Shown: in pieces, positions 1-12,877 of the stretch
Layout: every line of letters starts with the position of its first letter
How positions within the stretch are numbered: the stretch's first letter is position 1
From: Pseudeuparius sepicola
Taxonomy: Eukaryota > Arthropoda > Insecta > Coleoptera > Anthribidae
Assembly: GCA_963920635.1 (NCBI GenBank)
Contig: OY987301.1
Coordinates: 23,168,501-23,232,500 of the forward strand
Direction: 5' to 3'
Length of the DNA: 64,000 nucleotides
Notes under the pieces: generated by a model
Database searches by the model: none
The model's input: the letters and a program-made list of their open reading frames with translations, nothing else
What the model was told of the DNA's origin: nothing
Position numbers and translations under genes: made by a program

Positions 1-168
1 ATGTTGAACAATTAAAGACCTGCAGATCAAATACAACAATTAGCAATTCTAGTTAGGAAGGAGGCATATACCGCCGGAGAGTAAATATTCCTAATGATTT
101 ATGTAAATGTTTAGATAATTTTGTTCTATGCATATGGTGTACCAGTGTTTCCTTAAAGCTCTCTATAC

Positions 169-450
169 TATATCCAAGTTACCGAGGCAGTGAATCAAAA
201 CATTGGCCACCACGTGGTCGCGATGTGACCTATTCTCTTATTGGTCTGGCCGTCGTAAAATCTCAAGTGTTTAGGCGGCGAGTGGAATGCAGGGCCGGCT
301 CTTCCCTCAGTCGAGTTTCCTGCATAGGTAGGATCGCGCTCAGACTTGTTGCAGAATCTCATAGATATATTAGTCCGACCCTGGTAATCGATCGCAGTGC
401 GGTCATGTGACTTTGTTTATATCTATTGCCTCGGTAACTTTGGATAGTCT
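169..450. mobile_element. Small TIR element (MITE)
   Basis: The left end reads ATATCCAAGTTACCGAGGCA and the right end is its inverted near-copy (TGCCTCGGTAACTTTGGATAG), about 25 bp with two differences. Both ends abut TATA or TA, which suggests a 2-4 bp target duplication. The interior is GC-richer than the flanks and has no convincing protein. The superfamily is not clear. Confidence 0.55.
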
Positions 451-1282
451 ATAGATTCGCGTAACAGATAAAAGGTTATTTTACAACAGACTTTTAGTTT
501 AGTTTAGGTTTTCTGACGTCTGGTCGTTAAATCTCGTCAGGGCCAACTTAAATATATCTTACAATAATTACTTACTTTAGTACCGATTTCTGAGCTTTCA
601 ATGACGACTTTGAGGCCCTTTAGTGGCGATTAAAAAAACATGTGTATTTTATGTCAATACGATTCGGCATTTAAATCAACAAAAGCTAATTGTACCGTTG
701 GATTGAAGGTTTGCTTATCTCGAATACCGCAGATTACATACCTACCATATTTACCAGCCTAGGTCGACCTTTTTATATCTCCCCTGATTACGAATTTCTC
801 TAGCGTATACGTTCATACGTACTTTATAAAATTATTATCATGCATATTGATCGCGATGAAACAAATACCCGAACAAAAACAAAAAAGTATAGGTACATGC
901 TGGGACTGGAATGGCTGATAAATAATTAATATTATACATGTTTTCCTATACCAGGAATTATTTATGTATTTATATATTTCGTCCCGCCTGCATCCATATT
1001 TTATAATATATTAAAAATTATTAGTTCCACAACATTTGGTAATTTGTTAGTGTTATATGCAGTGGGGATATTTATTATATATTTGTATAAATCAAGCTCC
1101 AATAATTTAAGCAAAATAATCGGCTATTATCTATAGGACGTTAGCCTAATTAACACATTGAATGATTTATATTAGGTATCTTTTCATTCTAATAATTCAC
1201 GATTTACGTACTTAATTTATTGGCATAACCGCCCAATTTATGTAATGATGTATTCATTTATCTACTACCTACTGTTTATGTA
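451..1282. other. AT-rich stretch, nothing recognised
   Basis: No reading frame of note, no long inverted repeat and no RNA-like fold was seen. The base composition is that of the general AT-rich background. Confidence 0.5.
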
Positions 1283-1917
1283 CAGGGTGGTCAAATTTAC
1301 ATGCATTACTTGGCTGTTCGTTTCGTTATATTTCCCGAAAAATAAAATGAAAAAATAGAATCCTGCATCATTTTATGAGGAATCCAAATATGATTTCAGG
1401 TTTTTTATACTGATAATAATATACCTAGTAACAAAATTGTCGGTTCATATTTTTTACTTCCGGTTTGACTGGAAGTGAGCATTACTTAGTCAGTTTTTAG
1501 AAACACCATCTACATTTTTGTGTTTTTTAGGCTCCATGTGTTCTCCTAATTCCAACGATATATCGATTTATATATACATATATATATATATATATATTTA
1601 TCGTTAGTTTTAGACAAAACCACATAGCGTTGGAATCCTGAGAACAGGGTGCCTCAAAAAGCTGATCAAGTGATATTCATTTCCGGTCAAACCGGAAGTC
1701 AGAAATGAGAATCGACAATTTTGAGTTACTCTCCGTTTAGTCATTACTAACATTCCGTGTAAAAAATCAACTTCAAAAATGTATATGACCGGTAGATATA
1801 TTACTTTGACTTTATATTCGAATGCCGAAAATACTACATAATTCTTGTTTTTAATTTTATTTTTATCTCAAAAATAACGAAAATAAAAGCCAGTGCGCAT
1901 TTCAATTTTAAACCCTG
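1283..1917. mobile_element. TA-flanked MITE with CAGGGTG ends
   Basis: The element starts CAGGGTGGTCAAATT and ends AACCCTG, each abutting TA, the Tc1/mariner target. The arms are diverged beyond the first ten bases. Inside are paired blocks: ACTTCCGGTTTGACTGGAAG near 1459 faces TTTCCGGTCAAACCGGAAG near 1680, and TCCAACGATA near 1551 faces TATCGTT and GCGTTGGA further on, around an (AT)n tract at about 1570-1600. It is non-coding, so it would depend on a transposase supplied elsewhere. Confidence 0.6.
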
Positions 1918-3623
1918 TACAGGATGCCCATAATTGTTTCCTTGTCAGCGATATCCCGAGGCTGGAATGAAGCTTCCCAGCTTCCGCCGGAATGTAGGTA
2001 TTAGGTATACCTGTTTTACTATTTTAGTCACGAATATAACTTATTATAGAGATTTTTGAAAATGGAATATTTATTAACAGAAAGAAAATTTACATAAATT
2101 TATTATACATCTCTCGAAAAAATTGCTAAAAACTAGCCAGAAAACAGCACTTCTCCGGCTATTTTGACGAATTTTCTGACCTGAGGTTTGGAAATGGCCT
2201 ACTTCCTAACTCTTTTTAGCCAGCAATGTACAGCAATTTTGTTCGAACTGAAACATGGAGGTTCGGAATGCTGTATAATTTTTTTCTATAGATTCAAGTT
2301 CCGAGTGAAATACATTCCGGGGCATAGCTGCTCAATCTAGTACACTGAGTTTAATGAAAGTTCTAGACTAAATTAATATTCAATAGTTGTGCTCGTAACG
2401 GACACTTCATTATTGGTGAAAAATAGGAATTCCGTACGTGATCAAATAAGGATTGCACATCACATCACGAATAGTGCGGAATTGTATAGTTTTTGCTTCT
2501 AGCAGCCTTCATTCGACACTTGAACGTCCCTACATAAACGTTTTTCTTTCTCTTCGCGTATCGTTCTGCGATATGCGCCAAAATGAACTTTATCACGTCT
2601 CTGAATATCTGCTGCCTGCTGGTTGTGCTGATTCCTCTAAAATACGTTCAGTTTGCGTCAATGCAGGCACACTTCCGTTTAAATTAAGTACATTCTCGAG
2701 TACAGCCAGACGGTCGCGTTTTCAAGCGTTAGCGTTGTATGTGTGAGAGATTAACCACTTTTTGAAATACCGTGAATATATTTTTTATTTCTCACAATAA
2801 AAAATTGACAAACTTAATTGTTCGCTACAAATTCAATCTTTGTTTTTATTCTGGCACAAATAAAATCACTAAAATGTAGAGTAGAGATTGGGTAGGATAG
2901 ATGAAATTTATGCATTTCTTTCTTTGTTGCGTTCGTACCACAGTCATTATTTCATTTTGGCAGCCTTTAGTCTTTGTTTCTTTTTTATTAGACAAAAAAA
3001 ATGTAACAATATTTATAACACGCACGGCCTATATCAAGCAGTTGTTGGATTGCTTGAGGCAGCATGTATGTGATTTCGTAACTCTTCCTTCGTGTTAACT
3101 TCAGTTACGTAAACTATGGTCTTTATGTGACCACAAAAAATTAAAGCTAAGCGGATTGAGGTGGATTATTAGTTATTAGATATTATAGGTACTTTCCAAA
3201 ACCTATTACAATTTCCCAAGTTTATGCGCATCACCCTCTATATAGATGCGTATTAGTATTTGCCTATTAAAAAAAAAACTAATAAGGTTGACACGTGACA
3301 GCCCGCCCATTAGTATTGTAACTGCTTATCAACTGAAGGTACTGCCCACGAATCGACTCTTGACTAAAGATTATAGTAGGCACTAGAAATGGCTTTCCAA
3401 TAAATTGAGACATTGAGACACAAAATAAGTCTATTGAGTCTTAAAATGTTGAGAAGGTGAATAATAATAATTTCTTTAATGTGCTGTTCAGGTAATGAAG
3501 AGACCTTACAAAATTTATCCTCGACATTGAACTACTTTTTTATAGCTCAAGTGGTTTCTTGGCTACGTTAAGAGTTAAGTTAAGAGTTTCACTTATGAGA
3601 CTGTCATTTTAGAATGCCTTATA
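1918..3623. other. No recognisable gene
   Basis: A 97-codon open frame at 2453-2746 (+) lies in a slightly GC-richer patch. It has no motif I recognise and no splice context, so it is not called as a gene. Nothing else was seen. Confidence 0.4.
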
Positions 3624-4224
3624 CAGGGGGGCACATTTGAAATGGGAGCACTCGTAATTTTTTTATTTTTCATCCCATTTTAGCCGGGTTTTTGCTAAAG
3701 ACATAAAACTCTTTAATTTGGTGCATAATGTCAGATCTTAATCATAATTTTCAAGGGAGCCACAGATTACCTACACATTTCATTTAATTTGAAAAACTTA
3801 TTAAAAATCGTATTTGACAGTGGAAATGTTTTGAAAAACTACCTACAGTTTTTGTGTTTAAACAGTAGAAATAAAAATTGGTGACAATCCTACGAAAATG
3901 AACCTTCTGTGGGGAAAGTCAGATTCATAAATTATTATCAATAAAAGATTATTGTATATGGCAGTAGTTTTAATAATTGTTATCTTTTTTTCGAAATTTC
4001 AGATGGTCCCGAATCCAATGACGTTGTCAGTTTTTATATAAAAAATTGCTAAATGATTTTCGTCATTTTTTATTAGACAAAAAAATCGCAGTAGGCTTTG
4101 AAAATTGAGAATAAGATCTGAAAGTTTTCACCATAGTAAAGTTTTTGTGACCTATCTTTAGAAAAAAGCCAGGTTAAAATCATAAAATTTTACGGGGTAT
4201 TTGCATTTCAAATGGGCCACGCTG
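3624..4224. mobile_element. TA-flanked MITE, CAGGGGGGCACATTTG ends
   Basis: The left end CAGGGGGGCACATTTGAAAT is mirrored by ATTTCAAATGGGCCACGCTG on the right, and both abut TA. Subterminal blocks also pair: CCCATTTTAGCCGGGTTTTT near 3676 with AAAAAAGCCAGGTTAAAATC near 4162. No transposase is present. The end chemistry and TA target indicate the Tc1/mariner superfamily. Confidence 0.65.
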
Positions 4225-5446
4225 TATGTTTACTATCGGTGGGTTGGTATTATTCAGTCCCCTATTTTCCCTTGTATATCCATTATTATATTCGGTAATT
4301 TGTCCGGCGTTCCATAGTTCCACTTTGCGGCTTCTGTCGTAGTCGAAATAGCGAGAATATTACAGAGACCGCCCCCCCCCGCATAGCATATAAAAGCACA
4401 TAAATCCAATTACCAAAGTCCCGTCGCTGCAGCATAACTTTAGTTTTATAATAGCAGTTTGTTGCTGAAATCTGGGAGACTGGATGCTTTTTTGCATGCT
4501 AGTAATAACGTTCCGCGTTAAACTGGAAACTATAAACATTCCATAATTCATTATATATTTCTCGTTGAATTCAAAAGCGTTAAGCGTTCATATGTACCTA
4601 TAAAAGGTATGTACTTTAATTCAGTTGCTAGATCACATGCCGAAATACAAAAACTGGAATATACATAATGTGCCATCGTTTGGAAGCACTTCTATTTTTA
4701 CACATAGTCATTTAGGTCACCTACCTATATACGCATGTACAAAAGTAAGGAATCAATTTGTATTTAAAATCATGAACGTTTTAGTACCATAACAATATTA
4801 TGACTTCGTCTAAAATATCTTCAAATGGCAATCCCTATTTTTGTCAATGGCAAATGTAGAAATGTGTTTTTGCATATAAACGAACAAAACTTCTATATAC
4901 TCGTATTATACCTACACTATTTGACAAACATCGAATAAATAAAAAAATATTAAAAAGCCACAAAAAGGACGTAAGTAGCCTCAAAATTAATTCTGTCAAA
5001 TACAACAATATTTTAAGTAAAAAATAGCGAGAAGTACCTACATCCATTCATTTGAATCGGCGGAACGCTGTCTCATTATCTTGACGTCACTGCCTCAGTT
5101 GAGAAGCGCGCGCAACGAATTAATTAATTTAGTTTTAATTTGGAATCTAGCTTCGGAACCTGTTAGCCAATTAAAATGTTCATACATATTTATTTGTCGA
5201 AAATGGTATGTGACTAATTGACTTGAATTAGGTATTTATTAGAGCCTGACGATGTTTCTTTTTTTAAATATTTTCAAAATGGCTATCTAAAATAAAGGCC
5301 ACAATATCTACGTTATTGCTATGTAAATAATTGCATAATTAGTAAAGAAGGAAACCGTACACTATATTCAATTATTGTTTAAATGAGACTTTATCCACAG
5401 GGACCATAATATCTGCCACAAACGTGCGTTTATAGTGTGTTGGTAA
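4225..5446. other. No recognisable gene
   Basis: AT-rich sequence with a 10-C run near 4371. Open frames here are short and without motifs. Confidence 0.4.
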
Positions 5447-6034
5447 CAGTGATGTAATGTATCGAGATACATGTATCTAGATACTGTATCTAGATATTTT
5501 TTTTGTACCTAGATACATATCTAGAATCAGGATCTGCTTTAGTATCTAGATCTTTTTGAAAGTATCTAGATACTTAGATAATAGGTATATTTTTTAACCA
5601 AGATGCCAAGGCGAGCCACGTGCCTATATTTAATTTTAAAAAATAAACAATACAAATAATAAAATAGGGTTTGATTTAGTGATTTTTCTAAAATACCGTA
5701 CATAAAGCGCCTACTCAGTGCTCACTTTGGAGTGACGTACACGATAAACTACTAACCTACAACTTGTTTTGATTAGTGATAATCTAAACTTCACATTCCT
5801 CTAAACAGTTCTACTTTACCTACACACACTTGTTTCATAAATATCTAAGTAGGTAAGTATATTGATTGCCTTATGAGGTCTGAAATTTTCTTAATTAACT
5901 GATAGTATCTGAAAGTATCTGGAAGTATCTAGATACTTTTTTAACGTATCTGTATCTGTACCCAGATACTTTGGAAAAAAATGTATCGGTATCTGTATCT
6001 AGATACCGAAAAAAATGTATCTGTTACATCACTG
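5447..6034. mobile_element. Non-autonomous hAT element with GTATCTAGATAC subterminal repeats
   Basis: The ends are CAGTGATGTAA and TTACATCACTG, a classic hAT terminus. The flanking 8-mers GTTGGTAA (5439-5446) and GTTGATAA (6035-6042) are an 8-bp target duplication with one mismatch. Both ends carry many copies of the palindrome GTATCTAGATAC and variants, concentrated at 5460-5580 and 5905-6020. Such subterminal repeats are where hAT transposases bind. No reading frame is present, so this is a deletion derivative that needs a transposase from elsewhere. Confidence 0.85.
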
Positions 6035-6042
6035 GTTGATAA

Positions 6043-7213
6043 CTATTAATAGAACTTAATTTCTGTATAATCGTTAATGCTTTCTGAACTGAACTGAACA
6101 GAATTGTAGAGCCAAGAGGGATTTAGCCATAACTAAAGCTGGTAATATTTTGTAAAAGTTTATGTCGTAAACAAGTTCGCTAATGCTGGAAAATTATATT
6201 TACGCGTTACTGGACTGAATTTTAAGTGGGTCAGCTGGACAAAAATGTTTTTACCAGTAAAAATATTGCACTGTTCAAAAAATTGCTCTATTAATTATTT
6301 TTAAACATGTTTTTAAACGCATCCACATTGAGGCAAGCGCGGAAAGAGGGTATACCGTTTTTACAAGATTTATTTCTGTGCAGAGTCAACCTATTTAAAA
6401 GTTTTTTTTCGTTCCTGTTTCGAAGAAAGATCTATTGACAAGTAGCGCAACTTAGGCATTTTGAGAGGTAGTGGGATAGTGACAGTCATGGGTGTCGTTT
6501 AGGGGGGGTTGGGTAAGGTGGGGCATTTGCTTCCCACAAATACATTTTTTTGTCTACTAGACTCTGCTTCTCAATTCCCTCATCTATATTCCATATTCTA
6601 TTCTTCTCTTATCTCTTATTATCTTATTATAGAGCCTTCCATCTATACATTATGTGTTCAGCAGATCAAGCTTGCTGTCATCTAACGGCAATATTACATA
6701 ATAATAATATAAGTGTAGTTGGCAACGCTGTTGTGTAAATATTAAAAATATATTTCAATTGATACTATCCATTATTATACCTTTTCGCGTCTATTCAGAA
6801 ACTCGAGACTTCTTGGTTTGCAGTTAATTTATCGACTATCGTGCAGCCCAGCGCACCAGCCATGAGATAAGATCTGCACTACTAGCAAACCCTGCACACA
6901 AAATTGCAGTTTTAAATCAAGTTTAGGGCAAACTTCCGTCTGCCTGGCCGTTGCTCGGGTTTAAACTCTGTTTGCTCGGTTTTCGCTTGCAGAGAGGGCT
7001 CCTGGGCACCTAATTGCCCCTCTTGTCCTGAGTTATGCCACTCTTAAATGGGTCCATTGAGCAAATAAATGGTCCCATAGGGTATTTTTAGAAGATAAGG
7101 TCGGTCGATGGCAAAATAGAGACGTCTACCAGTTGGTACACTGACTTAATTGTACTTATTAAATATAATTAAGTAAGCTTTGAATATCTGTCTAATAAGT
7201 AAACTCTGCTTTT
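6043..7213. other. No recognisable gene
   Basis: Mixed-composition sequence with a GC-richer patch at about 6,930-7,030. No protein motif or long repeat was recognised. Confidence 0.4.
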
Positions 7214-8299
7214 ACAAGAAAAGGTAATAATGGGCAAACACTCAAAGTTAACAAAAAGAAAAACTAGTAACCGCAAACACGTGTTTCATGCTATTTGGCA
7301 ATCATCAGTACGGTGTAACATTAACCAAATCAAAAGATAGGCATGATTTGGGAAGCAAGAAATGAAGTCCAGGCAGGAGCCAACAGCACATTTGCAGCTT
7401 GAGTCAGCACATCCCCTATTTTGGGGCTTGTACTAACATCGCCACGGAGGCTGCTAAAGCGACCTGCGTGGGAATCTTCATAACCTAAGATACAATGACA
7501 ATAAGGATGTAAGATTAGCGAGTGTAAATGTAATAATTACAAGAAAAGGTGATAATGGGCAAACACTCAAAGTTAACAAAAAGAAAAACTAGTAACCGCA
7601 TACACGTGTTTCATGGTATTTGGCAATCATCAGAACGGTGTAACATTAACCAAATCAAAAGATAGGCATGATTTGTGATGCAACAAATGAAGTTCAGGTC
7701 GCTTTAGCAGCCTCCGTGGCGATGTTAGTACAAGCCCCAAAATAGGGGATGTGCTGACTCAAGCTGCAAATGTGCTCTTGGCTCCTGCCTGGACTTCATT
7801 TGTTGCTTCCCAAATCATGCCTATCTTTTGATTTGGTTAATGTTACACCGTACTGATGATTGCCAAATACCATGAAACACGTGTATGCGGTTACTAGTTT
7901 TTCTTTTTGTTAACTTTGAGTGTTTGCCCATTATCACCTTTTCTTGTAATTATTACATTTACACTCGCTAATCTTACATCCTTATTGTCATTGTATCTTG
8001 GGTTATGAAGATTTCCGCGCAGGTCGCTTTAGCAGCCTCCGTGGCGATGTTAGTACAAGCCCCAAAATAGGGGATGTGCTGACTCAAGCTGCAAATGTGC
8101 TGTTGGCTCCTGCCTGGACTTCATTTGTTGCTTCCCAAATCATGCCTATCTTTTGATTTGGTTAATGTTACACCGTACTGATGATTGCCAAATAGCATGA
8201 AACACGTGCATGCGGTTACTAGTTTTTCTTTTTGTTAGTGTTTGCCCATTATCACCTTTTCTTGTAATTATTACATTTACACTCGCTAATCTTATATCC
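7214..8299. repeat. 325-bp unit, two forward then two inverted copies
   Basis: Copy 1 (7214-7538) starts ACAAGAAAAGG and ends GTAATAATT, where copy 2 (7539-7697, truncated) begins with the same start. At about 7697 the orientation flips: copy 3 (7698-8022) and copy 4 (8023-8299) are head-to-tail reverse complements. Copy 4 has a 7-bp internal deletion and a different end. The copies agree at nearly all positions, so the array is recent. The junctions at 7697 and 8022 share the sequence AGGTCGCTTTAG. No protein is encoded. The arrangement recalls a fold-back transposon or a rearranged satellite, and I cannot assign a family. Confidence 0.85.
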
Positions 8300-9479
8300 T
8301 CTACTTTTTTTATATCGTAGGCTGAAACTTTGTAAGGTTTACAAAGAAAGTTGAGCGATAGAGGTTTTACCCTTTAATATTTTTTTCTGACAACACTGAT
8401 TTAGTATGGAATATCGAAATGTACTTACTTATGTAGTACAAATTTAATAACCTTTATGAATGAGAAAGTAACACAATATTTTTCTATTAATTTAAGCGTC
8501 CCCTTATATTTCTACTAAATAACTACCTGAATATCAGATATACCACCGAAATACTAAAAACCGACAAAACCACACGAATACGTAAAAGCGCTCCTAAGGT
8601 CACACCACGTTAATAAATATTTCACAGTACAAGTGAATGACTTTAGTTTTCAGAAAGTATAATATCCTATTTTTATTTAACTATCGTTTTAATATAGAAT
8701 GTACCTATAATGATAAATATTTAATCAAAATCGTAACGTTGAGGTACAGTATTTCTAAAGTCACTCGAAACAGCATAAAAAAAGGGGTCACAAAAAGAAT
8801 ATAGGACATAAGCGTCACGCAGTTTTCAAAAATATACATATTCTACAAGCAACATAATATTTAACTTTTAAGGTTTTTTTAAGGTTGTCGTCAAAGGTTA
8901 ATGCACCATATAATATTGTCAAAAGGTCTTTAAAAAGCCATATCGATTATAACTATTTACGCAAGTATATCCTAAGATCTGTGAAATTATTTCACGCCTA
9001 TCCACCGCATTTCGCTGCACAAGTGGCCAGCCGTCGAACAGTGTAACCCATGCAAGTATTGGTGATATTATATTAGGCGAGCATGCAGTCACTTGTTTTT
9101 ACTACAATATCTTTCTTCTCTGTCTCCTTCATCTCTTTTCACTACTAATACCAAGTGCGGTTTAATATGGCTAAAAAATTGTTTTGTCTCGTATTTTATT
9201 GCCGTGGCGCCTGTTCTCGAGCTACCCTGGTAAAATATAAATGAAGTCACTTGGAACACAGTGATATACGGGGCGCGATCTATTTTATAGCATTTACCGC
9301 GCTTTGCTACTGATAAAAATAACAGACTTATCAGTAGAAATCACCCGTATAAAATTCAAAGGTTTTTATGTGGTCGACGTCGACCTACTCAAGAAGACAG
9401 CCAATAAGAAAGCGAGCGTAGCGATTTGATTGGTTGGCGTTTCGGAAATCCACGGAGCAGGTGTCGACGTTGACCAGTT
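8300..9479. other. No recognisable gene
   Basis: AT-rich sequence with no long reading frame or paired repeat. Confidence 0.4.
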
Positions 9480-9690
9480 CAGGGGCGGATTATAGCTATG
9501 CTGGGCCCTAGGCTAAATTTATTTAAGGGCCCCCTTGACCCGTCGCAATAAAAAAAATTAGGTAAAATTTAAGTAAAATTTTAAGTGCCGATAGTTTTTT
9601 ATCAACAATTTTATTTATTTTATAAAAGGACATATTGAAAAAATATTAATTTAACATTTAACTTTATGTACTAAGAACAGAGTAGATACA

Positions 9691-9715
9691 TAATAATAAT
9701 AATAATAATAATAAT
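9691..9715 (+). repeat. (AAT)n microsatellite
   Basis: About eight perfect AAT triplets, immediately upstream of the DIRS-like scrap. Confidence 0.9.
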
Positions 9716-9927
9716 TCTCACCCTCACAATACTCCAAACTAGGAGTACCCCAGAAGCAACCACATGCTTGTGCGGGGGAGGGGGGCAATTACTATTATTT
9801 TGTCTTTGTTGCCATTTGGGTACTTATTATTAATTAAAACCTTTTTTTTCTTGTCTTTTATACTTGCAAAGCTTGCCACAATTTTTTTTGTTTCTATAAT
9901 ATTAAGGATTCCGGTTTTTGTTCTCAA
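9715..9927 (-). pseudogene. DIRS-like pol fragment (C-terminal part)
   Basis: The minus strand reads DKIIVIAPLPRTSMWLLL before a stop. Read on the plus strand, 52,371-52,440 gives almost the same peptide (DKIIVIAPLPRTSLWLLL). The nucleotides match for about 100 bp in opposite orientation, including the flanks CCTAGTTTGGAGTATTGT and the AAT-rich side. The pattern hydrophobic-VAP-x-(W/P)PT-x-x-W-x-x-LL is familiar from the end of the RNase H region of DIRS/tyrosine-recombinase retroelements, where it usually reads VAPxWPTQxWFPLL. Only this block survives; the upstream residues do not align. I infer DIRS origin because a DIRS-type RT start also lies near the second copy. Confidence 0.45.
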
Positions 9928-10062
9928 GAAATACTTCTAAAACAAAGTAAAAAATAATATCTCTATTCTAATTTCTAATATAATTTTAGCTCCAGTGAAT
10001 TCTATATAAAGTGTACAACAAAGTTTTGTATTAGTAAACATAGACATGTTTATGATGACACT

Positions 10063-10985
10063 CAGTGGCGCAACCAGAAAATATTGTCAGGGGGGGGGGG
10101 GCTGGTTGGCAAAGTTTATTTTTCATTGTTAAGAATTGGTCAAACATTTTTAATTAACTAATTTTTTTTGTAAAAAAACTGATTGTAGTTTTTTTTTTGT
10201 TTACTGTGGAACTATAATAATAATTTAACTAAGTATGCAGTAACTGTAAGAAGTAGGTACTCTTTTTTTTCTTTTACATTAAAGCCCGAGAGAGAATTTC
10301 TTGAGTGATGTGGAAGTAAATATAAGTTAGTGCCTATAAATTTATTGCCACATCTTAAAAATTAACATGTCCTCTCAAAGGGCTAAATGTAGAATATATA
10401 GATAGGTAGGTATCTTCCTATAGAAATTTATTTTCTTGTGGATTCATAATGATTATTGAATTAAAAGGAGGTGTTCGCTTATTAAAATGCGCCGCATGCG
10501 AAATTTTTTAGAAATTTTAAGGACAGACAATTTAACTGAGGCGTATAGAAAATTGTAAAGTTACATCACCATGATATGTTTCCTCTTATTTTTTTCTTAA
10601 TGGGAAGGGTTTGAACACTCACCCCAATTTTATCTACGGTCCTGCCATATATGAAGGACAGTAGAAAACAGAAGGCCAGGCGCATTAATTCAGGTCAGAT
10701 TAGTTTTAAGTTCGGCGCAGGTTTGGTTAGGTTTTAAGGCCCGCGGCGAGAAGCGCGTGTGCGTGTGACTTGTGTTTCTGTTCTGTGCCGACTGCCGGCC
10801 AGACAACTAATCTTTCATTAAATGTCAACTACTAATGTGTACCACCGATATCCGATATCCTCAATATCGCAAATTTGATAAATCATAACATAAACTTAAA
10901 AATACAGGTAAAACAGCATTGTTTATAGCGCTTTTTCGCTTGGTTGGTACGAGCTCGGCAGCCCCCCCCCCTCGTTGCGCCACTG
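10063..10985. mobile_element. Non-autonomous hAT element, perfect 8-bp target duplication
   Basis: The ends CAGTGGCGCAACCAG and CTCGTTGCGCCACTG are inverted repeats. They are bordered by ATGACACT at 10055-10062 and again at 10986-10993, an exact 8-bp duplication diagnostic of hAT. A poly-G tract lies next to the left end and a poly-C tract next to the right end. The interior is AT-rich apart from a GC-rich patch near 10,735-10,800 and encodes no transposase. Confidence 0.9.
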
Positions 10986-10993
10986 ATGACACT

Positions 10994-12877
10994 TTCTATT
11001 GGAAGTTTCGTCTATTTTATTTTGGTCTGTAATGTAATTAATCTATTTACGTCCTTTGTATAATACGTTGAAGTTTGTAGTATAGTCCTCCTTACGGCAG
11101 AATGCGTGCGACGTAAGGGGGAAGAACTCGCAAATATTATAGAATTAGTCACAGTTCAGGGGCGTAGCTCAAATTTGTGCAACTCACTGACTTAATTTTC
11201 ATGTAACTGTTATTTAATTTATTGTTAATATTATTCTTAACGGTGATGCCTTAGACTATGGAGGAAGGCAAACCCTTATAACATTGGCAATTATTTCTCG
11301 TGCTTGAGAATGCAACTTTCTTCCCTGTTTACTCATTTTGCACACGTTAACTCCCGAACATACGAAACGCCACTGAGCTCTCTGAGCCGGCGGAAAAAAC
11401 TTGCCAGCGGCCTAAAAAATGAAGTCTGTATGATAGCCCAAATACGCAGTTAACTTTACGTACTTTAGAAACAGGCACAAAACGCGTTGGCTAACTGCTT
11501 TTGTCAGCCGACTCCTTCGCAGAAGTGCTGTGTTGCCGTATTTCAAAGGCGATGGTAGACGCGACGATGTTGAAAAAAATATAATAGGTGTTTTATCACA
11601 CCGCGTTAAAGATAAATGATAAACAAAAATGGGTAAGTGGTCCCGTGATGTGAGCTTTATTTTTTCGGTATAACAGAGTTCAGAAATTCGGCTTCAATAT
11701 GATAAAACTTGTAGTCGCCAATAAATAACGACTACTTGTATAGGAAATCTCGCAACGCTGCCCGCATTCTTTAGAAACGTTTTCTTTCGTGCTTTGGACT
11801 ATAATCCCGAATGTACCTATCCAATATCTTATAATTTAGTATTTAATAAGATGTTAATTTTAATTTCGTAGAAAGAACTTGGCACGTATGAAAATGTTTT
11901 TGGTACTAATTTATGTTAGTAAAGTTTACTGGAGATCTGTCCACTTCCATTTTGATTCTATGAAAATTTACCTGTGTTTCAGTAATGTACTTTGCTTGTA
12001 ACGTTGTAAATTCATTCTCATACTCTTCCTTGTTCATTGTAAGCAATATTTTCCTGATAAGTCTTATCGTGTCTAATTAGTTAGGACTAAAGTGAACCGT
12101 ATTTTCTCAAACATATATTAGAACCAGAGAACCTAAGTACCCATATAATAAATATATATGAATTTTCCGCAAGAGTGCATTCACGAAAAATAAGTTTTTG
12201 CAGACTTCCACGAGGCAATTTTATATTGTTAGAGACAATATATGGGAGGGGACCTGGTTACTGCCTAGGTCGATTATCGGTTGATCATCTGCTTTTTTAA
12301 CCAATTGGAAGTCCGTCTATGACCATGGCTATTTTTACATTGCGATCTGGGTGTGCCCTGGACACATCATCCGACTTCCCCCACTCTTCCCCGCGTGGCT
12401 CCCTTCGGAGCCGCAGTGTTGTGAAGCGGAGGGTAATACCAGGAATTCCAAGCAATACCACGTGCTTTCAAACAGAGGTGGATCTCTCATTTTTCTAAAA
12501 TGTGTATTTATTTTTTACTGGCATTGAGGCGTTAAATTAAACACAATTCTAAAAAAAGTAAAAATAGAAAAAGAAAACTCTTAAAAACTTATTTAATGTC
12601 AGGCTCAATCTCCCTGTCCTGGGTTTCTCGTGTTCATGTTCGTAGATAATTTCTTTTCAATAACCCCGCAAATGAAAAATTAGTTGGGCGTATGTCTGAG
12701 CATCGCTTAGGCCAACAGACTGACCTTCTCGTGCCTTTTGGTGGTTCAGGAAAATTACATTTTTCTCGGTTTCTCTATTTCTAAAAACACAGTGTTCACA
12801 GTGTATTAGACTAGTCAGACCTGGACCAACATTATATTAAAGACCTCTGCATTGTGTGCATAGCGCTGTTTCAAGCG
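10994..12877. other. No gene; contains one half of a dispersed repeat
   Basis: Positions 12,478-12,600 resemble 23,865-24,000 in the same orientation (TCTAAAATGTG, ATTCTAAAAAAAG, AAAACTCTTAAAAA in the same order). Otherwise the stretch shows only short open frames and a GC-richer block at 12,350-12,430. Confidence 0.5.

Noticed and set aside
2453..2746. 97-codon plus-strand open frame
   Set aside because: No domain, no splice context, and composition explained by a GC-richer patch.
9490..9550. hAT-like start CAGGGGCGGATTATAGC with a GGGCCC-rich zone
   Set aside because: No matching right end or target duplication was found downstream; probably a solo terminus.
11160..11375. Possible hAT element from CAGGGGCGTAGC to ACGCCACTG
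   Set aside because: Ends pair for only about eight bases and the flanking 8-mers (TCACAGTT and AGCTCTCT) do not match.
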